DNA of 64,000 nt from Chionis minor (taxonomy: Eukaryota > Chordata > Aves > Charadriiformes > Chionididae), in the NCBI GenBank assembly GCA_013398295.1, contig VZSF01008867.1:1-64000 (forward strand), in the 5' to 3' direction. Both the position numbers and the translations under genes were made by a program. The notes under the pieces are model-generated. The model was not told the DNA's origin and did not search any database. It saw only the letters and a list, made by a program, of their open reading frames with translations. Below, piece after piece: positions 35,401 to 48,714 of this stretch; positions within the stretch are counted from its first letter, which is position 1, and every line of letters begins with the position of its first letter.

Positions 35401-37191
35401 CAGAACTTCGTATGGAAACGAAATCCATGAATTCATTATGTACTGTATGAAAAATATTTTCTTTTCATCATTTCGTACTTGCTACCTGATAATTTCATTT
35501 AATGATCCATGATACTTATAAAAAAAAAAGTGAATAATCATTTTTTCTATTGAACCCCAGCGTGATTTCATACACTTCTACCTTATTCATCTTTAGTCAC
35601 TTCTTTTTTCTTAATGAAGCCTTAGTCTAGTTAGATCTCCTTGCCCAGACACTGCTCCATACCTATGATCAAGCCTGGCATCCCCCTCCAATGTTTTACA
35701 GAACTATCAAGCTTGAAAGTGCATTTTCACAGTTTTAGCAGCCAGTTTAGAGACAATCCTTACATATGAATGGGTAAGACTGGTCTTCCCTGGTATGCTT
35801 GTCTTTGGATTGATCATTACAGATTTTCATCTGCTGTTTTATCACCTACTTACTCAGTATCTTAAAACATGAGTTCACTTCTGAGTATACTACCCTGAAT
35901 AGTTCAGTATCACTAGAAAACTTTATCGCCTCCCTATATTGGGATAAATAGCTGTGGAATTCCATTATGCTACTATTTTAATTCTTTAATTTCATTGTTA
36001 TTCTTTCCTTCCTATCCTTAAACATCGAACTATGGAAAGATCTTTCCTCTTATTCCACGGAAGCTTTATTTCTTATTAAAGACTTGGTAAGAAATTTTGC
36101 TGAAATATTTTTTTAAATCTAGGCAGACTATATTAACTAGATGTGCGTTGGTCCATATACTCCTTTGCTTCTTTCAGAAGACTTTCAGCAGACAGTTACA
36201 TAACTTCCACAAAAGTCATGCTGAATGATCACCACTATTTTATATTTCTCCATGTGTCCCTCAGCTCCATATCACACTTACCAGTAATCTGTCTGCACAT
36301 CCACTGGTAGCAAAGCACAAGCAAGTACTATGTGCATTTACATCAATGTCAGTGTCCAGAACTTTCCTTTATAGGTTTGTTTCTGTGTTTTTCTGTATCA
36401 GTACAGTATTCATCTTCATCTTTGTTAGTTTTTAAACTATTCCAAACAGGTGTCCTGGGAAAACTCTCTGTTACCTGGCCAGATACTATACATGATCCAA
36501 AATACCCAACACTTTGGCCTTTTAAGCAAATAAATTAGTGATTCTATTTGCATGGTTATATTTACATTTTTCTCTCTTAAATATCTTAAATATTCTTCTC
36601 TCTAAAAAGACATGCAACATATCTTTATAGAGGTTCTAGCTTCACCCAAGGGCTCAAATGGATTAAGAGAAAAAAAACAAAAACCAGAGTCAAATGAATC
36701 AAGTTCTTTTCGTGTGTGTAACATGAGTGATGACTGAGTAGGTTATTATTCAAAGTACAAGTCTTCACACATTAAATATTACGAAGAATTTTTACGGTTG
36801 GGAATTATCCAACAGGAAATTCTTGCTACGTCTAATGAATGCTTCAAATATTAAGAGAAAAACTCTTACTTCCCCCAAATTCTAAAATATTCCAGCTTTT
36901 AATGGCAATATTTTATAATGCCATCATTGGGTACAAAGAAAAGTGGTTTATGTATAAAAACTGCAAGGTCATTTCACATTATAACTGGTTATCAATGTAG
37001 TATCAGCCTTTGACTATCAAATGTTCATTTTAATTGGGAAGTTAGTTGTTCATCTGGCAATGTTGAAGCAAGCTGCCAGCCTCTTAAAGACAAGAATGAG
37101 TTCTCCAAGGGTAAAAAAACCCACAACTGTCAGTAACTTATTCAGTAGTTACTGATGTTAAAACTTTATTTTAAACACTCTAACAATTATT
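32474..37191. other. AT-rich unique sequence
   Basis: Open frames up to 127 codons (for example minus 34441-34824) are hydrophobic, low-complexity chance frames. No repeats of known type recognised. Confidence 0.45.
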
Positions 37192-37797
37192 GTCCTTATG
37201 GCCAAAAAGGCCAATGGCATCCTGGGCTGCATCAAGAGTGTAGCAAGCAGGTCAAGGGAGGTCATCCTCCCACTCTACTCTGCCCTGGTGAGACTGCAAC
37301 GCAAGTACTGAGTCCAGTTCTGGGCTCCCCAGTTCAAGAAGGACAGGGAACTGCTGGAGAGGGTACAGCAAAGAGCTACAAAGATGATTAGGGGGCTGGA
37401 GCATCTTTCTTATGAGGAAAGGCAGAGGGAGTTGGGTCTTTTTAGTCTGGAGAAGACTGAGTGGGGATCTCATCAATTGTTACAAATAATTACAGGGAGG
37501 AGGGGGCCAGTCTTTCTTCAGTAGTGCCCAGTGATAGGACAAGAGGGAACGGGCACAAACTTCAACATAGGAAGTTGCATCTGAACATGAGGAGGAACTT
37601 CCTGACTTTGAGGGTGTCAGAGCACTGGAACAGGCTGCCCAGGGAGGTGGTGGAGTCTCTGACTCTGGAGACATTCCAAACCCTCCTGGACGCCACCCTG
37701 TGCAACCTGCTGTAGGTGGACCTGCTCTGGCAGGGGGGTTGGACAAGAAGATCTCCAGAGGTCCCTTCCAGTCCCTAACATTTTGTGATTCTGTGAT
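37192..37797 (+). mobile_element. CR1 LINE 3' end, same subfamily as 16491-17388
   Basis: About 606 bp that follow 16765-17388 almost base for base (gccaatggcatcctgggc, then gagacattccaaaccctcctgga), ending attttgtgattctgtgatt. Unlike that copy it carries a stop in the ORF2 C-terminus (tactga near 37308) and small deletions near 37455 and 37495. Inactive and 5'-truncated. Confidence 0.96.
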
Positions 37798-38969
37798 TTA
37801 AGTTTAAAAGACTATACTTGAGTTTGTTAATACTACATAAACATTAGGAAAAACTAGGCTTTTGCTTCATCAATGTTTCTGCAATGTAATGTATCCCTAA
37901 GACTGAAAAATTTAAAAAATGTGAAAGCCATTGGAGAGTTCTACATGTAGATTCTTCTTAATAAATTCAGTTACACAGAATGTGCATACCAAGAAGGGTT
38001 CTAACTCTGCTTCCCACTTTACTAATACAGCTTCTTTCTGATATATCTTCACAGCTCTCATAGTAAGAAGTCTGCCATTTCAGTTTTGCTGAGATATCAG
38101 TATTTGATCCTCCCATGTAGCTCTTTGCAGGCTGTCATTTTAGGTTAAATCCATCACTTTATCCCAGGACTAATTCTGGAAGGAAACCATATAGACAGAA
38201 TAATTCATTTTATTAGAGCAGTAGTGTGCTACTTCAAAATCTGACAGTAATTGTGTTTTCAGTGGACTGACAATTCCACCATAGCTGGTGTTCCCTGTGA
38301 AAAGGGAAGAGAGATGTAAGAATAAAGGCAATGATCCTCTGGTTCTTGCGTAGCTTTTTCCTTGGCAGTATATTTTACACAAGCATATCTATTGCCTTCT
38401 TGCACAAGGGAGCTCTCTCTGTTACCAGAAGCAGCTTGAAAAAGTCTTTGTGTACAAGTGATCACAGACTATCACATTCAGCTTACCCAGTTCAGACATC
38501 TAAAACATGTCTAGTCTAAGCTAATCATCGAGGATTTCTCTGCAGTAAGTGGAGAGTATCTTTAGCTCATGATTCATGCTGAACTAAAATTGATATCTTA
38601 GGTGGGAAGAATCACACACACTAGATGCCTGTCTTTTTCTCTCCACTTCAACAGTTATTTTAGACTGGATGCTCACCTTTCAGGTGACTCAGATTAGACA
38701 TTATGAAATCCAGTCCAGAAGATTAGGAGGTGACAACAAGATGATGAAGCAAAAAAAAAAATAAAAAAAGCAACAAGGAAGTACAGTACTGTCCTAGGAG
38801 TATATGGAGCAGAAATCCAGGAAAGAAAAAGAGCCTATGCTATTTTGCAATGCACCCTGTCTGGAATACTTTGCCTGATACCCATGCGAGATGAAGTGAA
38901 AATGGAACAGTGCATGGGTTAATGGGGTAATCAAGAAGGATAAAAACCATAAATGGGCAAAACAAGTTC

Positions 38970-38992
38970 TCTTTTTTTTTTTTTTTTTTTTA
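38970..38992. repeat. Poly-T tract
   Basis: About 20 uninterrupted T bases after gttctc. No associated retrocopy is recognisable on the minus strand. Confidence 0.9.
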
Positions 38993-39642
38993 ATATGATG
39001 CAGTATATTTACAAAAGGAACTGCAAGGTGTTCTGACTGTGGTAGATGTTGGACGTGATTACTCAGAGGGAATAATCTAGTAATACTGTGTTTCTAGCAA
39101 ATGATTAAAATTCTCTTCGCTCCCCATATGCATTCCCTATATTCCTCTAAATTACAACAAACTACTAACAACAAAAACTCTGTGAAGGACTGTATTTTCA
39201 TTTAAAAGTGATTTTGCATGAGAAACATGGTGTCTTCTCACTAAAGAATTACCAGTTCATTATACTTTTTCATATGTAGTATCACTTCAGTGGCGATATC
39301 TCTATGTAAAAATTAATTGTATTGTACAGTGCTAGTTTTTCGATGAGGCTGTTAAACTCTACACTGGGTTTTTGAACATCTCTTGAAAAACACAGGAATC
39401 TGAAGACAAACTGGTAGACATTAATGGTAGCTGAAAATATACTGGTTTCAAAGCACTCAGGGGATTATGATTAACTACATTAAAATTCCACAAGAAAACA
39501 TCTGAGGAAAGGACATAAAAAGCATTTCCATGTGTTTTAAACAGTATCTACTCTCGATATGCTGAATACATTAAAAATTATATCCCAGATCCATGCTGGA
39601 GGGTATGTGACTATCAAACACAGACTGCAATACTAGAGCCAC

Positions 39643-39692
39643 CCGTCTGCCCACCTGTCTGTCTGTCTCTCTCATTCCCTCTCTCCCTCCAG
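39643..39692. repeat. CTGT/pyrimidine-rich simple repeat
   Basis: ctgcccacctgtctgtctgt followed by ctctctcattccctctctccctccag. A long pyrimidine strand ending in AG mimics a splice acceptor, but the next in-frame codons are stops. Confidence 0.8.
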
Positions 39693-40721
39693 TAATTCAC
39701 AGAAAACAGGAAAGATCCTTCTAGTACCAATTTATATGCATATCCACATGTTAAAAGAAAGTTCAAAGGAGCTGGAAGGTGGACTATTCATTAACAATAG
39801 CTTTGTAATAGTCTTGGTATGCCTTGTACATGGTATTATTAAGAGGGATTTGGCATGCAGTAATTTTACACGTCTTTAAAATTTAAGATAGAAAAGATTT
39901 TTTTCTTGGTCTATTACTCTAACACTATTATAAGTGTATAAACAGAATAACAAATAACAGCAGTCTGCATAAGGGAAGAACATTTTATGTTTCACTTCTG
40001 CCTGTTAAATCTTGGTAAAGCTATTAAAAAAATCTGTCAAACAAAGCAACTAACTCCCATGGTAAACCTCTGTAAAATTCAAAAACTCTAAACCTAAAAT
40101 AATCCTAATCTGAACAGCTAATCATGGTGCAAAGCTATTATAATGTGTATTCAATTATAATCAGCATTATGATAATCGTACTGTCATTAATCTTCTGCGC
40201 TATTTCTCATTATTTCCAGAGACACTGCTAAAAGCAAAACCTTGAAGTTATTTACAGGAGGTGTGAAGTTTCAGCACTTGTACTGCTCAAAATTTTCTAT
40301 GACATTCCCTACTTTCAGGAATTTCCAATTTTGACAATAATTTTTCAACAAAAACATTCTTTCACCTGTTATCTGGTTGAAGTTTGTTTTAAGCATGCAA
40401 GGATTCTTCAGATATTTCACTCCAGACTGAAATTAGGCAGGGAAAGATTTGCTTTGCCAAAGCTTTTACAAATTCCTTCTCCAGTCTCATCACATAGCTT
40501 CTCACTTCACACTCTGGAGCAGCAAACTGAAATGTGTAAACAAAGCTGCTTTTTGTGGTTCCTAGAAAAAAAATACTGACTCTGAACAAAACACACACTC
40601 TTCTGGAAGACTTCTCTCCTGACATACATTGTGGAATTTAATTTGGCAGCTAGATGCTCCAAGAAATCCCTTGGTGCCTGAATGTGCCCTGGTTTAAGAC
40701 TGCCATAGTTAAGCAGGGCAT

Positions 40722-41008
40722 TAGTAGGGCCTGTTGCAAAAGGACAAGGGGTAATGGTTTTAAACTAAGAGAGGTTAGATTCAGACCAGATACAGGACAA
40801 TTTTTTTTTGCAATAAGGATGGTGAAACACTGGAATAGTTTGCTCAGAGAGGTGGTAGATGCCCCATCTCTGGAAATATTCAAGGTCAGACTGGTCAGGT
40901 CTCTGAGCAACCTGATCTAGTTAAAGATGTCCCTGCTCATTGCAGTGAGGTTGGGCTAGATGATCTTAAAGGTCCCTTCCAATCCAAACCATTCTATGAT
41001 TCTATGAT
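40722..41008 (+). mobile_element. CR1 LINE 3' end
   Basis: Starts near gcctgttgcaaaaggacaag, continues with the ORF2 end (cactggaatagtttgctcag) and the 3' block (gggctagatgatcttaaagg), and ends attctatgattctatgat. The 3' block is of the type seen in the minus copy at 16007. The open frame reported around 40654-40920 is this ORF2 remnant. Confidence 0.95.
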
Positions 41009-43411
41009 CCCCTGGGGCCTTCTTACCACTCAGTTTTTCAGAGATGTGAGAGATGCCCAACACTGTAAGAAAAACTCAAGTATACATCATTAGCCTGGCT
41101 TTCAGCTTGGAATGAAACATACATTGTGGTGGAAAGTCTACAAGAAAGCTGACATGGACCTGGTAAACTGGAGAGAGGTGTAGGAGGGAAGAAGGGTGTG
41201 CAGGGCCAACACAGATAGCTTATTAATGGAAACCACACCTAAGAAAAAGGTGGAAAAAAGAGTGGGAAGACTGGATAAGAGAAGTTGAAGATGGAGGAAC
41301 ACTAAACATATTGGGTAGGGATGGAGAGCCTTACATCAGGTAGGTAAGGAGAAGAAAAGGGGTAGCTGATGCATGGAGCCTCCTGAGTAGTTCTGCTCCT
41401 TCAGCATATCCCTCTACATCTATATCCATAGCCATCCTGGGCCTCTTCTGAAGTCTGGAGGGAAGGTGGCTCAAAACGGTCTTTATTTTCCCTCTCCTTT
41501 TCCAGGCATGGAGAGTCAAGGATAGAGATGAGCATGAACCTAAAATATTAACAAGTTTTCAAAAAGAAAAAAAGAAAAGGACAATGGGAAAAGACAGCCA
41601 CCACCAAAAGTACATGGCTTTTTCTGGTCTTGTAGCCTTCTGTCACAATGGTACTTGCTGCTTCCTTTTCCTTCAATCTCTTCCTGAGGAGAGGAGATGA
41701 CTCCTGACCTCTGTGGCAGGTCAGGCTGGTAACTTTGACTCAGAGAAGAAAACACTGGAAGAGGCTGAAACAAATAGAATTATCCTGTAATAATGGCTGG
41801 TATGCTCCCTAAAGACAGAAATCTTCATTGCCTCATCACTTTTGGTCCCACAAAAACCAGTGAGGGGCAAGTGTAACACAAATAGCAGTGACAGCCTGGC
41901 TCTACACTGGAAGACAGTCTTTCAGGAGACATCTTTGAAGATTTAAATCCTGTCAATGTCGTGCTGACTTAATGGGATTTTTTTAAATGTAAAAAACAGG
42001 TTTCAGGATGGGAAAATAACGCAATTGTTTTGAATCACAGTGTTGAAACAGTTAATGTATTGGGCATTACAGTGTATCATTCAAAGAAAACAGGTGAGGG
42101 AAGCAGTTGTTATCCTTCACTTATCAATGTGAATTAATTTGAATGTTTTCTAATTTGATCTACACACTACAACTGGCACTTGAGGGGAAAACAACGCATG
42201 TTAAAAAAAACTATCTGAAATACATTTAAAAAAAAGTATAAAGATGTGTTATGGGGAAAGAAAAATGTCATGTCCACCTGATGGAAAAAATATTGGATAA
42301 GGAGACTATGATCTCCCTAGAAAGCACAGAGAAACAGTAATAGGAAAACAAGATAATAAAAAATAAAACACTGTGTTTAAAAACATATGAAATAATTTTA
42401 ATTATAGACAAATAGGGTGGATGTGACATTAACAGTGTTATGACTTGGAGAAATCTCAACCCTGGGGCGTTTGGGTTTTTTGGGTTTTTTTTAATCCTTA
42501 TTATAACTATTAAGACTGGAAATTAGTACTTACTTTTAAGATAAAGAAAAACTACTGTTAACTAAATAAAATTAACTTCTGATCTTGTTTTTCATGGGAT
42601 TTGGAAGATGTGAATGAAACCATCAGTATGTTGGAACTAGTAGAACAGACTTCCTGAGCAGCCATTATATTGCATGAATAAATGCAGAATGAAAAAAAAA
42701 AATACTATGTTTTTGTCTTTAAAAGATATTTTCTGGTTTTAGCCTACACAGTAAAGTTGAATTGCAACTCTTTTAGCTGTGATTAATTCCATAGACTGTC
42801 TTCCACCCTGTAGATTCAGTAGTTTGAAGCGAGGTACCATGAGAAGGGTTGTTTTAAGATAAGCTCTTAAGACAGTAACACTGATCTGTGGTTCTACTGC
42901 AGACTACTAAAGTCTAACGCATATGTACTACAGTATCGATAGCTGCTATTCCAGCCCATTAGAAACTGCAAATGAAAGGAATGCAGTCCTATAAAAGATG
43001 AGCAATATACCTGAAAAGTCACGTACGTATGGATTTGGCATGTGAACACTTGTCTCTTAATGGATACAAACAAGTAAGTGCCTATGATTTTACAGTAAAC
43101 TTTGAATAGTAACTTGAAATAGCAGAAGAACACTGATAAATAAACAAATAAAAACATGCATATGAGATTGTTGCACAGAGCTAGTTTCCATGGCTTTGTT
43201 CCCCTGGTACTGCAAGCCTCCTGCTGTCAGTAGTCCTTTTAGGAGTATTTCCCACTTCTTCAACGGCATCTTAAATTAGGCTGCATCTCTAATCAGCATC
43301 CCTCTCCTGATCCGCGTCTCCACAGGTCTTCGCACAGTGGACCCCTGACCGTACACAGCGCAACCTGTGGGCAGCAACAACCTCCATAAACATGTCTTTC
43401 AGTGTACGTAC

Positions 43412-43501
43412 CTTCCTCCGGTGACAATGGCAAATAATTTCTGGCTGCAAGCCAATGTGGTGAAGCAGCCTCAAGTTACTGCACTGCAGCTCCTTAATCA
43501 A
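43412..43501 (-). other. GC-richer island with minus-strand open frame ending at a good donor
   Basis: On the minus strand an open frame (including LRLLHHIGLQPEIICHCHRRK) reaches ccggaggaag|gtacgt, a good donor position. The surrounding 43270-43510 is richer in CpG than its neighbours. There is no convincing upstream acceptor: the sequence before it lacks a pyrimidine tract and a stop lies a few codons upstream. It could be a first exon, a noncoding RNA exon or an old repeat. I do not recognise the peptide. Confidence 0.2.
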
Positions 43502-44895
43502 CCATAAATTTCCTTTAAGTTACTAGAATGATTAATAAATTAAAACTATATTACTATGATCTTGCTATTTCTGTAGCCTTTACGAATTATGTACTTCTTT
43601 CAGATGTTTTGCTTTTCTGTATTTTTTCCTACTGCGCAGTATGTGTCTATACTATAAGACATGAAAAAAGCTTTCATATCACACAGCTCATTAGAGGCTT
43701 AAATGAACCAGTTTCAGATATATGATTTTGACCTCATTACTGTCCTCAATCAATGAAATAAAAATGGCAGTTGTCATAATATCATATCTCAGATACGTTA
43801 CTCTGGGAATCTGCAATCAGTGTCTGCTCCTCAGATGGTAAAACTGCTATTGAATATATTTGCAAGTACTAAGCCCGATTAAATAATAATAGAAAAAAAG
43901 GATTTTTAGAACTCAATAAGCCAAAGTGTCTCGGAACAAACTGGAGGGATGGATACATCCTATCTGCATCTTGTCATAATCTCGGTCCATCTGTACAATG
44001 CTGAAGAAAAAAAAATCCTCACCTGGCACAGTTCCTATGCTGCTGCCTAAACACGTCTTAACGTGCTTGTATGTCACATGCTGCAAATGTCACAACAGAA
44101 ACCAGCATGTGGCTGAAGTGCTGCTCTGAAGGTGAAAGACATGCTCTGAATAAGATCAATGACAATTTTTTAAAATGATCCTTATCTTCAGAATGAGAAT
44201 ATCTCTTTTATCTATTCTTCTCCACTTTTATGCCATGGGATGAACCACAGTCTGGAGATGCCACTTGCTCTCCACTGACAGAGGGAGCTGATTTAACTAA
44301 CTTAAGGCTTGATGCTTAAACCTTAAACAACTTATTGCATTCTTTATGTCTAATACAAATAAGATGGCTTATCTGTTTTTGATATGATAATCAGTCATAT
44401 AATTGATAGTGATAAAAACTGTGAGTTTTCAGTTATGTGTACTAGATGATTTACAGAACTTCCCACTTCCAAATATATTACTCTATAAGCAATTATTATT
44501 TATATTTACATTTCTGAAAACATACAAATGCTTTCTGTTGAAAAGCATACGTGCCTTTAGTTTGCATGTATTTTTGAAGGTAGTAAGCTGGTATATATAT
44601 ACTGTGTCTGTTACATGTACTGGACATACAACGTATGTTATTTTTGAGAGACTTGAGTGACCGGTAGTTATGACAAAGGCTCAATAATTCATTAATAGTC
44701 CAGATCTGACATATTTTCCCTTGTCATATGTGTTAAATATTTTAGCACACAGAACAAATTAGCAAACAGTCAAGTTTCTGACAAGTCTGCCAAACCAAAA
44801 TTCATCAAATGTTGCACTATTCAAGTTAAGCTATTCTTATTTATTGATTTAGTTGTACTTGGTGAAAAGACTCTGACTGCTTTTTAATCCAGTTT

Positions 44896-44935
44896 CATTT
44901 TTATCATTGAAATAGCATTTTATCATTGAAAATGG
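44896..44935. repeat. 20-bp tandem duplication, imperfect
   Basis: catttttatcattgaaatag then cattttatcattgaaaatgg, followed by a partial third cattttt. Confidence 0.75.
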
Positions 44936-47900
44936 CATTTTTTTCTGACAATTTAATATTTTCTGAGATGTGTGAAGTCATGTTATTAAACGATTCAGCA
45001 GTTTTGTACATAATATTATTTTTAGGTGAAACTATTCTTAAAAGTTTCAGTTTTCTGAATCATGTATCTCTATAGGATGCTGGGTTTTGATAGTTCTTTT
45101 ACAATTTAGCCAAATACTCTTTCACTTTTTTGTATATCAGTTAAATTCTACAAGCAAGGCTTCTTCTTGCTGCAATATACAACAGGAAGGTTGTACCTCC
45201 AATTTCTTTCATCATGGACTTCCAGATAGTTTCATAATGTTCCCTGCACACCTGTAGAGAAATGAAGCTTTGAACAGAGAGGCAGAGTACAGGCAGAAGA
45301 AAAGACTTATCTGGATCTTCACACAGCAGGTAGGGGAGAAGCAACACTTTACCTTTCTGTAGTCCTCTTCTCCCTTCCTTATCTACTTTTTCTCCTCACG
45401 GAGGCATGGAACAAGATGTCAACCCTGATCCAAAGGAAACAGCAGGGCAAGGTTTGGGCAGAGAAGGCTCTCCATAGTTGAATGGCTCGTGGCAACTGCT
45501 CAGGTGAAAAGCTTCTTTTTAACGGAAGGTGAGAATTTGGCATTTCCGGATATGTGCTGACCACACTATCTTCCTTAAAAGTAATTGCTCAGAGTATCCT
45601 CAAATATGTTATGGGCCTATAGCATCCAAACTGGGAGGGAATGTTTTTTTGCAGAAGGTAAAGTTGACTTTTATCAGGCTGTTTTTATCCTGGTTTGCTA
45701 TGGAAACAAGGCTGCGCAATAGTATAATATAACACAGTCTGTGTGTCCTCTCCTTGTAATTTTTGAACTAAATAGCCCAATTTCCACCAAATGTGACTGA
45801 GAAGATAGAAATCTCAAAGATAGTTACGCTCTTATAAATTTTGAAAGTGGCAGCTGCTGGATAGAAGAGAGACCAGGATCCTAGCATTAACATGCAGGGT
45901 GCTAACAATCTTATCAGACCATTTCTGCTGTCAAGTGTGGCAGCCTGCATACCATTACCAGAATATATGCATATTCAGAGATAAAAGAAGACCTCTATAA
46001 TTCAATTATTAACCAAGTTACATAAATCCATAAGAAACTGGTCCTCCTCAGTTCTGCTTCTTTTAGCACTTCTCTCTCTTAACTAGACAGTCAAGATATC
46101 AAGTTGATGAGGGGAAAAAATAAAGCAAAAAGGAAGAACAGTTTAAATGAAAAACAAAATTATATAAAATCCATACTGTAGAAAAAGAGAGGAGTAAATA
46201 GGCGGCATAAGCAGTTTACCAGATACTATGGTACAAGGATGGACAGCTTTTAAGGTTATGTACTAAGGTACATTTAAATCCCTTTCTGATTTTATGAGGT
46301 TCAAAAGTCCTACACACAAGCACAGACACACATGCATACAGGAGATTGTGAGTTTCACTCTTTAGCTGCAACCAACTAAACATGTTGAATGATCCAACTT
46401 TTTCATGCAGATACGTCAGGTAAAGCTGAAAATAATTTTCATTTCCTATATTCCACAGCCAAGCAGCAGCATAATGGTTAACTAACAGGGATTCCCCCAC
46501 TAAACCCATTTTTACAGCTCTTTGATGATTAGTTTGAGATGGTGTACCGTTCTTATCTATGCCATAATTTCTCCTTGGCTGGTTCAAAAACACTTGAAAA
46601 AAATACCACCAAGTACTCACTAATTCATTGTTCAAATGCATGCCTTGACTATGGGAAGCGGTATGACAAGTTATTTGTTACTCAAAGAAGTAGCATAATT
46701 CTTCATTATATGTCCAATTTTCTGCCAGTATTTACTATAAATAAGACTGTTCTGTTCCAAGATTTCTCAAGACAGAAGATACAAATTCCAAACTGTCAGC
46801 CAAAAGATTTCAAAATCTGGAAAGTATTTCTCAGCTAGCAGTTCCTGAAATATAACTGATCTTTGATCCCTACCTGTTAATTCTCAAAAAAAAAAAAAAA
46901 GAAGTTAAAAAGATGAGCTTTGCTTTCACTCATTTTTGCAGCAATGCCTCTCTCTTTTTTTTTTATTTCATTGTGTCATGTATCTTTTTCCCTTGCATCC
47001 CCTCTGCTCATGCTGGGAATCATGTGCGTGCTGCCACTAGAACTTGTTAATTCAAGGAGCTGCTGCTGTCCAATTAAACCTGGTGCCAGATCACAAGAGA
47101 GCCAGATGCTAAAGTAGCTATTCTCCTTTCTAGTTCAGCAGTAAATGCAATGCCATTAGCAGCGCAGCCTGGGTATTCACTCACTCATTTGTAGGCACAC
47201 TGTAAGGTTAATCCTTGTTGGTCCAGATGGAAAAACCTAAAAGAAGTAAAGAAGGAAATCGGGCACAATGTAGGCTCAGTAAAAACAGAGATGCCTGGTA
47301 TTCAAGAATGTAATCCTGAAGACCTGAACTCAGATGAAATTTTACTCAAGGAATCTGCTTTTAATATTTGAAAAGTTCCTGGCTGCCTAAAATTTTCCTT
47401 TAGCATATACATAGATTTTATCCAGGTTTGCAAATACTGAGAAGTCAGAATTTAGCTAAATCCAAACATAAAAATCAGGTTGATAATCTCCTTCCTACCT
47501 TCCATGAAGAATGGAATTCATTAGATGTTCTTATGACACACTGGACCATCAAGCACCTCTGAAGTACAATGTTAACCAGCACTTTTTAAATCTAACACAA
47601 AGTGCTAGCTTTCTCTGCTTTTCAATAGTTTAGCATGGCTTAACCTATTTTCAATTTGTAGTCTGCAGGCCTTAGACAAGAATGGACCATCTCAGTGTAA
47701 TACATAAAAAATAACTAAGAGCAGCACATCTATCATCAATAGACTTAAGTTTACTATGGATACACATCTCAGACAGAATAGTATAAAAAATAAATAAAAA
47801 TTTCAAACTCTTGATTCAGTGGGTCAAGGAAATACTCAGGATGTTTTCAAGAGATGACAGTTCAGCCCCTTGCTTTGACTTCTGCAAGTGAAACCCCTGT

Positions 47901-48649
47901 CTCCCACTACCCTGCAGGTTATGCAAAGTGTCAGGCTATGTGACTTGAGTAAGAAATCAGGTATCAGTGCCACAGCTCCTTACGCTGCACAGTAGTATCA
48001 CAGAATTGAGACACTCAATCCAGGCTGGTGGAGGATCCAATTAACCTCAGAGAACAGCGCTGAAACTAGCCTGGAAGTAGCTAGCAATTAACAAAGCGGA
48101 CCCACATACGCCTTAAGTGCTATCCCTCTCTAGATCTCTGCAGACATACACAAGGCTAAAATCTTTCCTAAGAAGAAGAAACCCCTTCTTTCAGAAATGT
48201 ACTTGGGATCACTCTTTTCCTTCAGGTAGCACCGGTAAAAATCCATCTGATATTTCCAGTTCCCCTATATACACTTGTCTAATGCATTCAGTGCTTGTTT
48301 GAGGTGTAGGAGCTGAAGCTTTATCCCCAACACCCAGCTTCCCTGGAAAGTGTCTTCACAAGTACATTGTACATTATTCTGGCTGGGAAAAATCCCCCTC
48401 CAGCCATTTACTTAATCAAGAGGAGAAAGAAAAAGCAAAGGGCATGATTCTGAAGCTTTGAGGGCAGAGCAGCCAGGTGAGAGAGCAGTATGTTCCGGTT
48501 CCTTCTCTGATAACTGTTTATGAAATTTATTTGGCAATTGGTCAACATACGGAACTAGACCACCCCAGAGGCAGGTTTGAAATCCTCGACTCCCTGTCTG
48601 CCCCACAGCAGTTACTCTGTCTCGCATCCCATTCTCACCCTTGCAGCAC

Positions 48650-48714
48650 ATATCTATATATCTCATAGATAGATACATAGATATATATCTCATATATAGA
48701 TACATTCTATATCT
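48650..48714. repeat. Imperfect TATC/GATA/TA simple repeat
   Basis: Alternating tatctatata, catagatagatacatag and atatatctcatatatag runs, degraded. Confidence 0.85.

Larger units (their letters stand above)
37798..40721. other. AT-rich unique sequence between CR1 copies
   Basis: Holds the poly-T tract at 38970 and the CTGT repeat at 39643. A 29-bp acceptor-donor pair near 38650 is too short to call. Confidence 0.45.

Noticed and set aside
41505..41600. Acceptor at about 41505 with a phase-0 Lys/Asp-rich frame
   Set aside because: Acceptor good, but the only donors (caaaa|gtacat, aatg|gtactt) are weak; not enough to call.
46216..46641. Minus-strand 141-codon frame, the longest outside CR1
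   Set aside because: No recognisable domain, AT-rich codon content and no splice or promoter context; a frame of this length is expected by chance in 64 kb.
47998..48050. cacagaattgagacactcaatccagg resembling an antisense CR1 start
   Set aside because: No CR1 body follows; similarity limited to a few bases.
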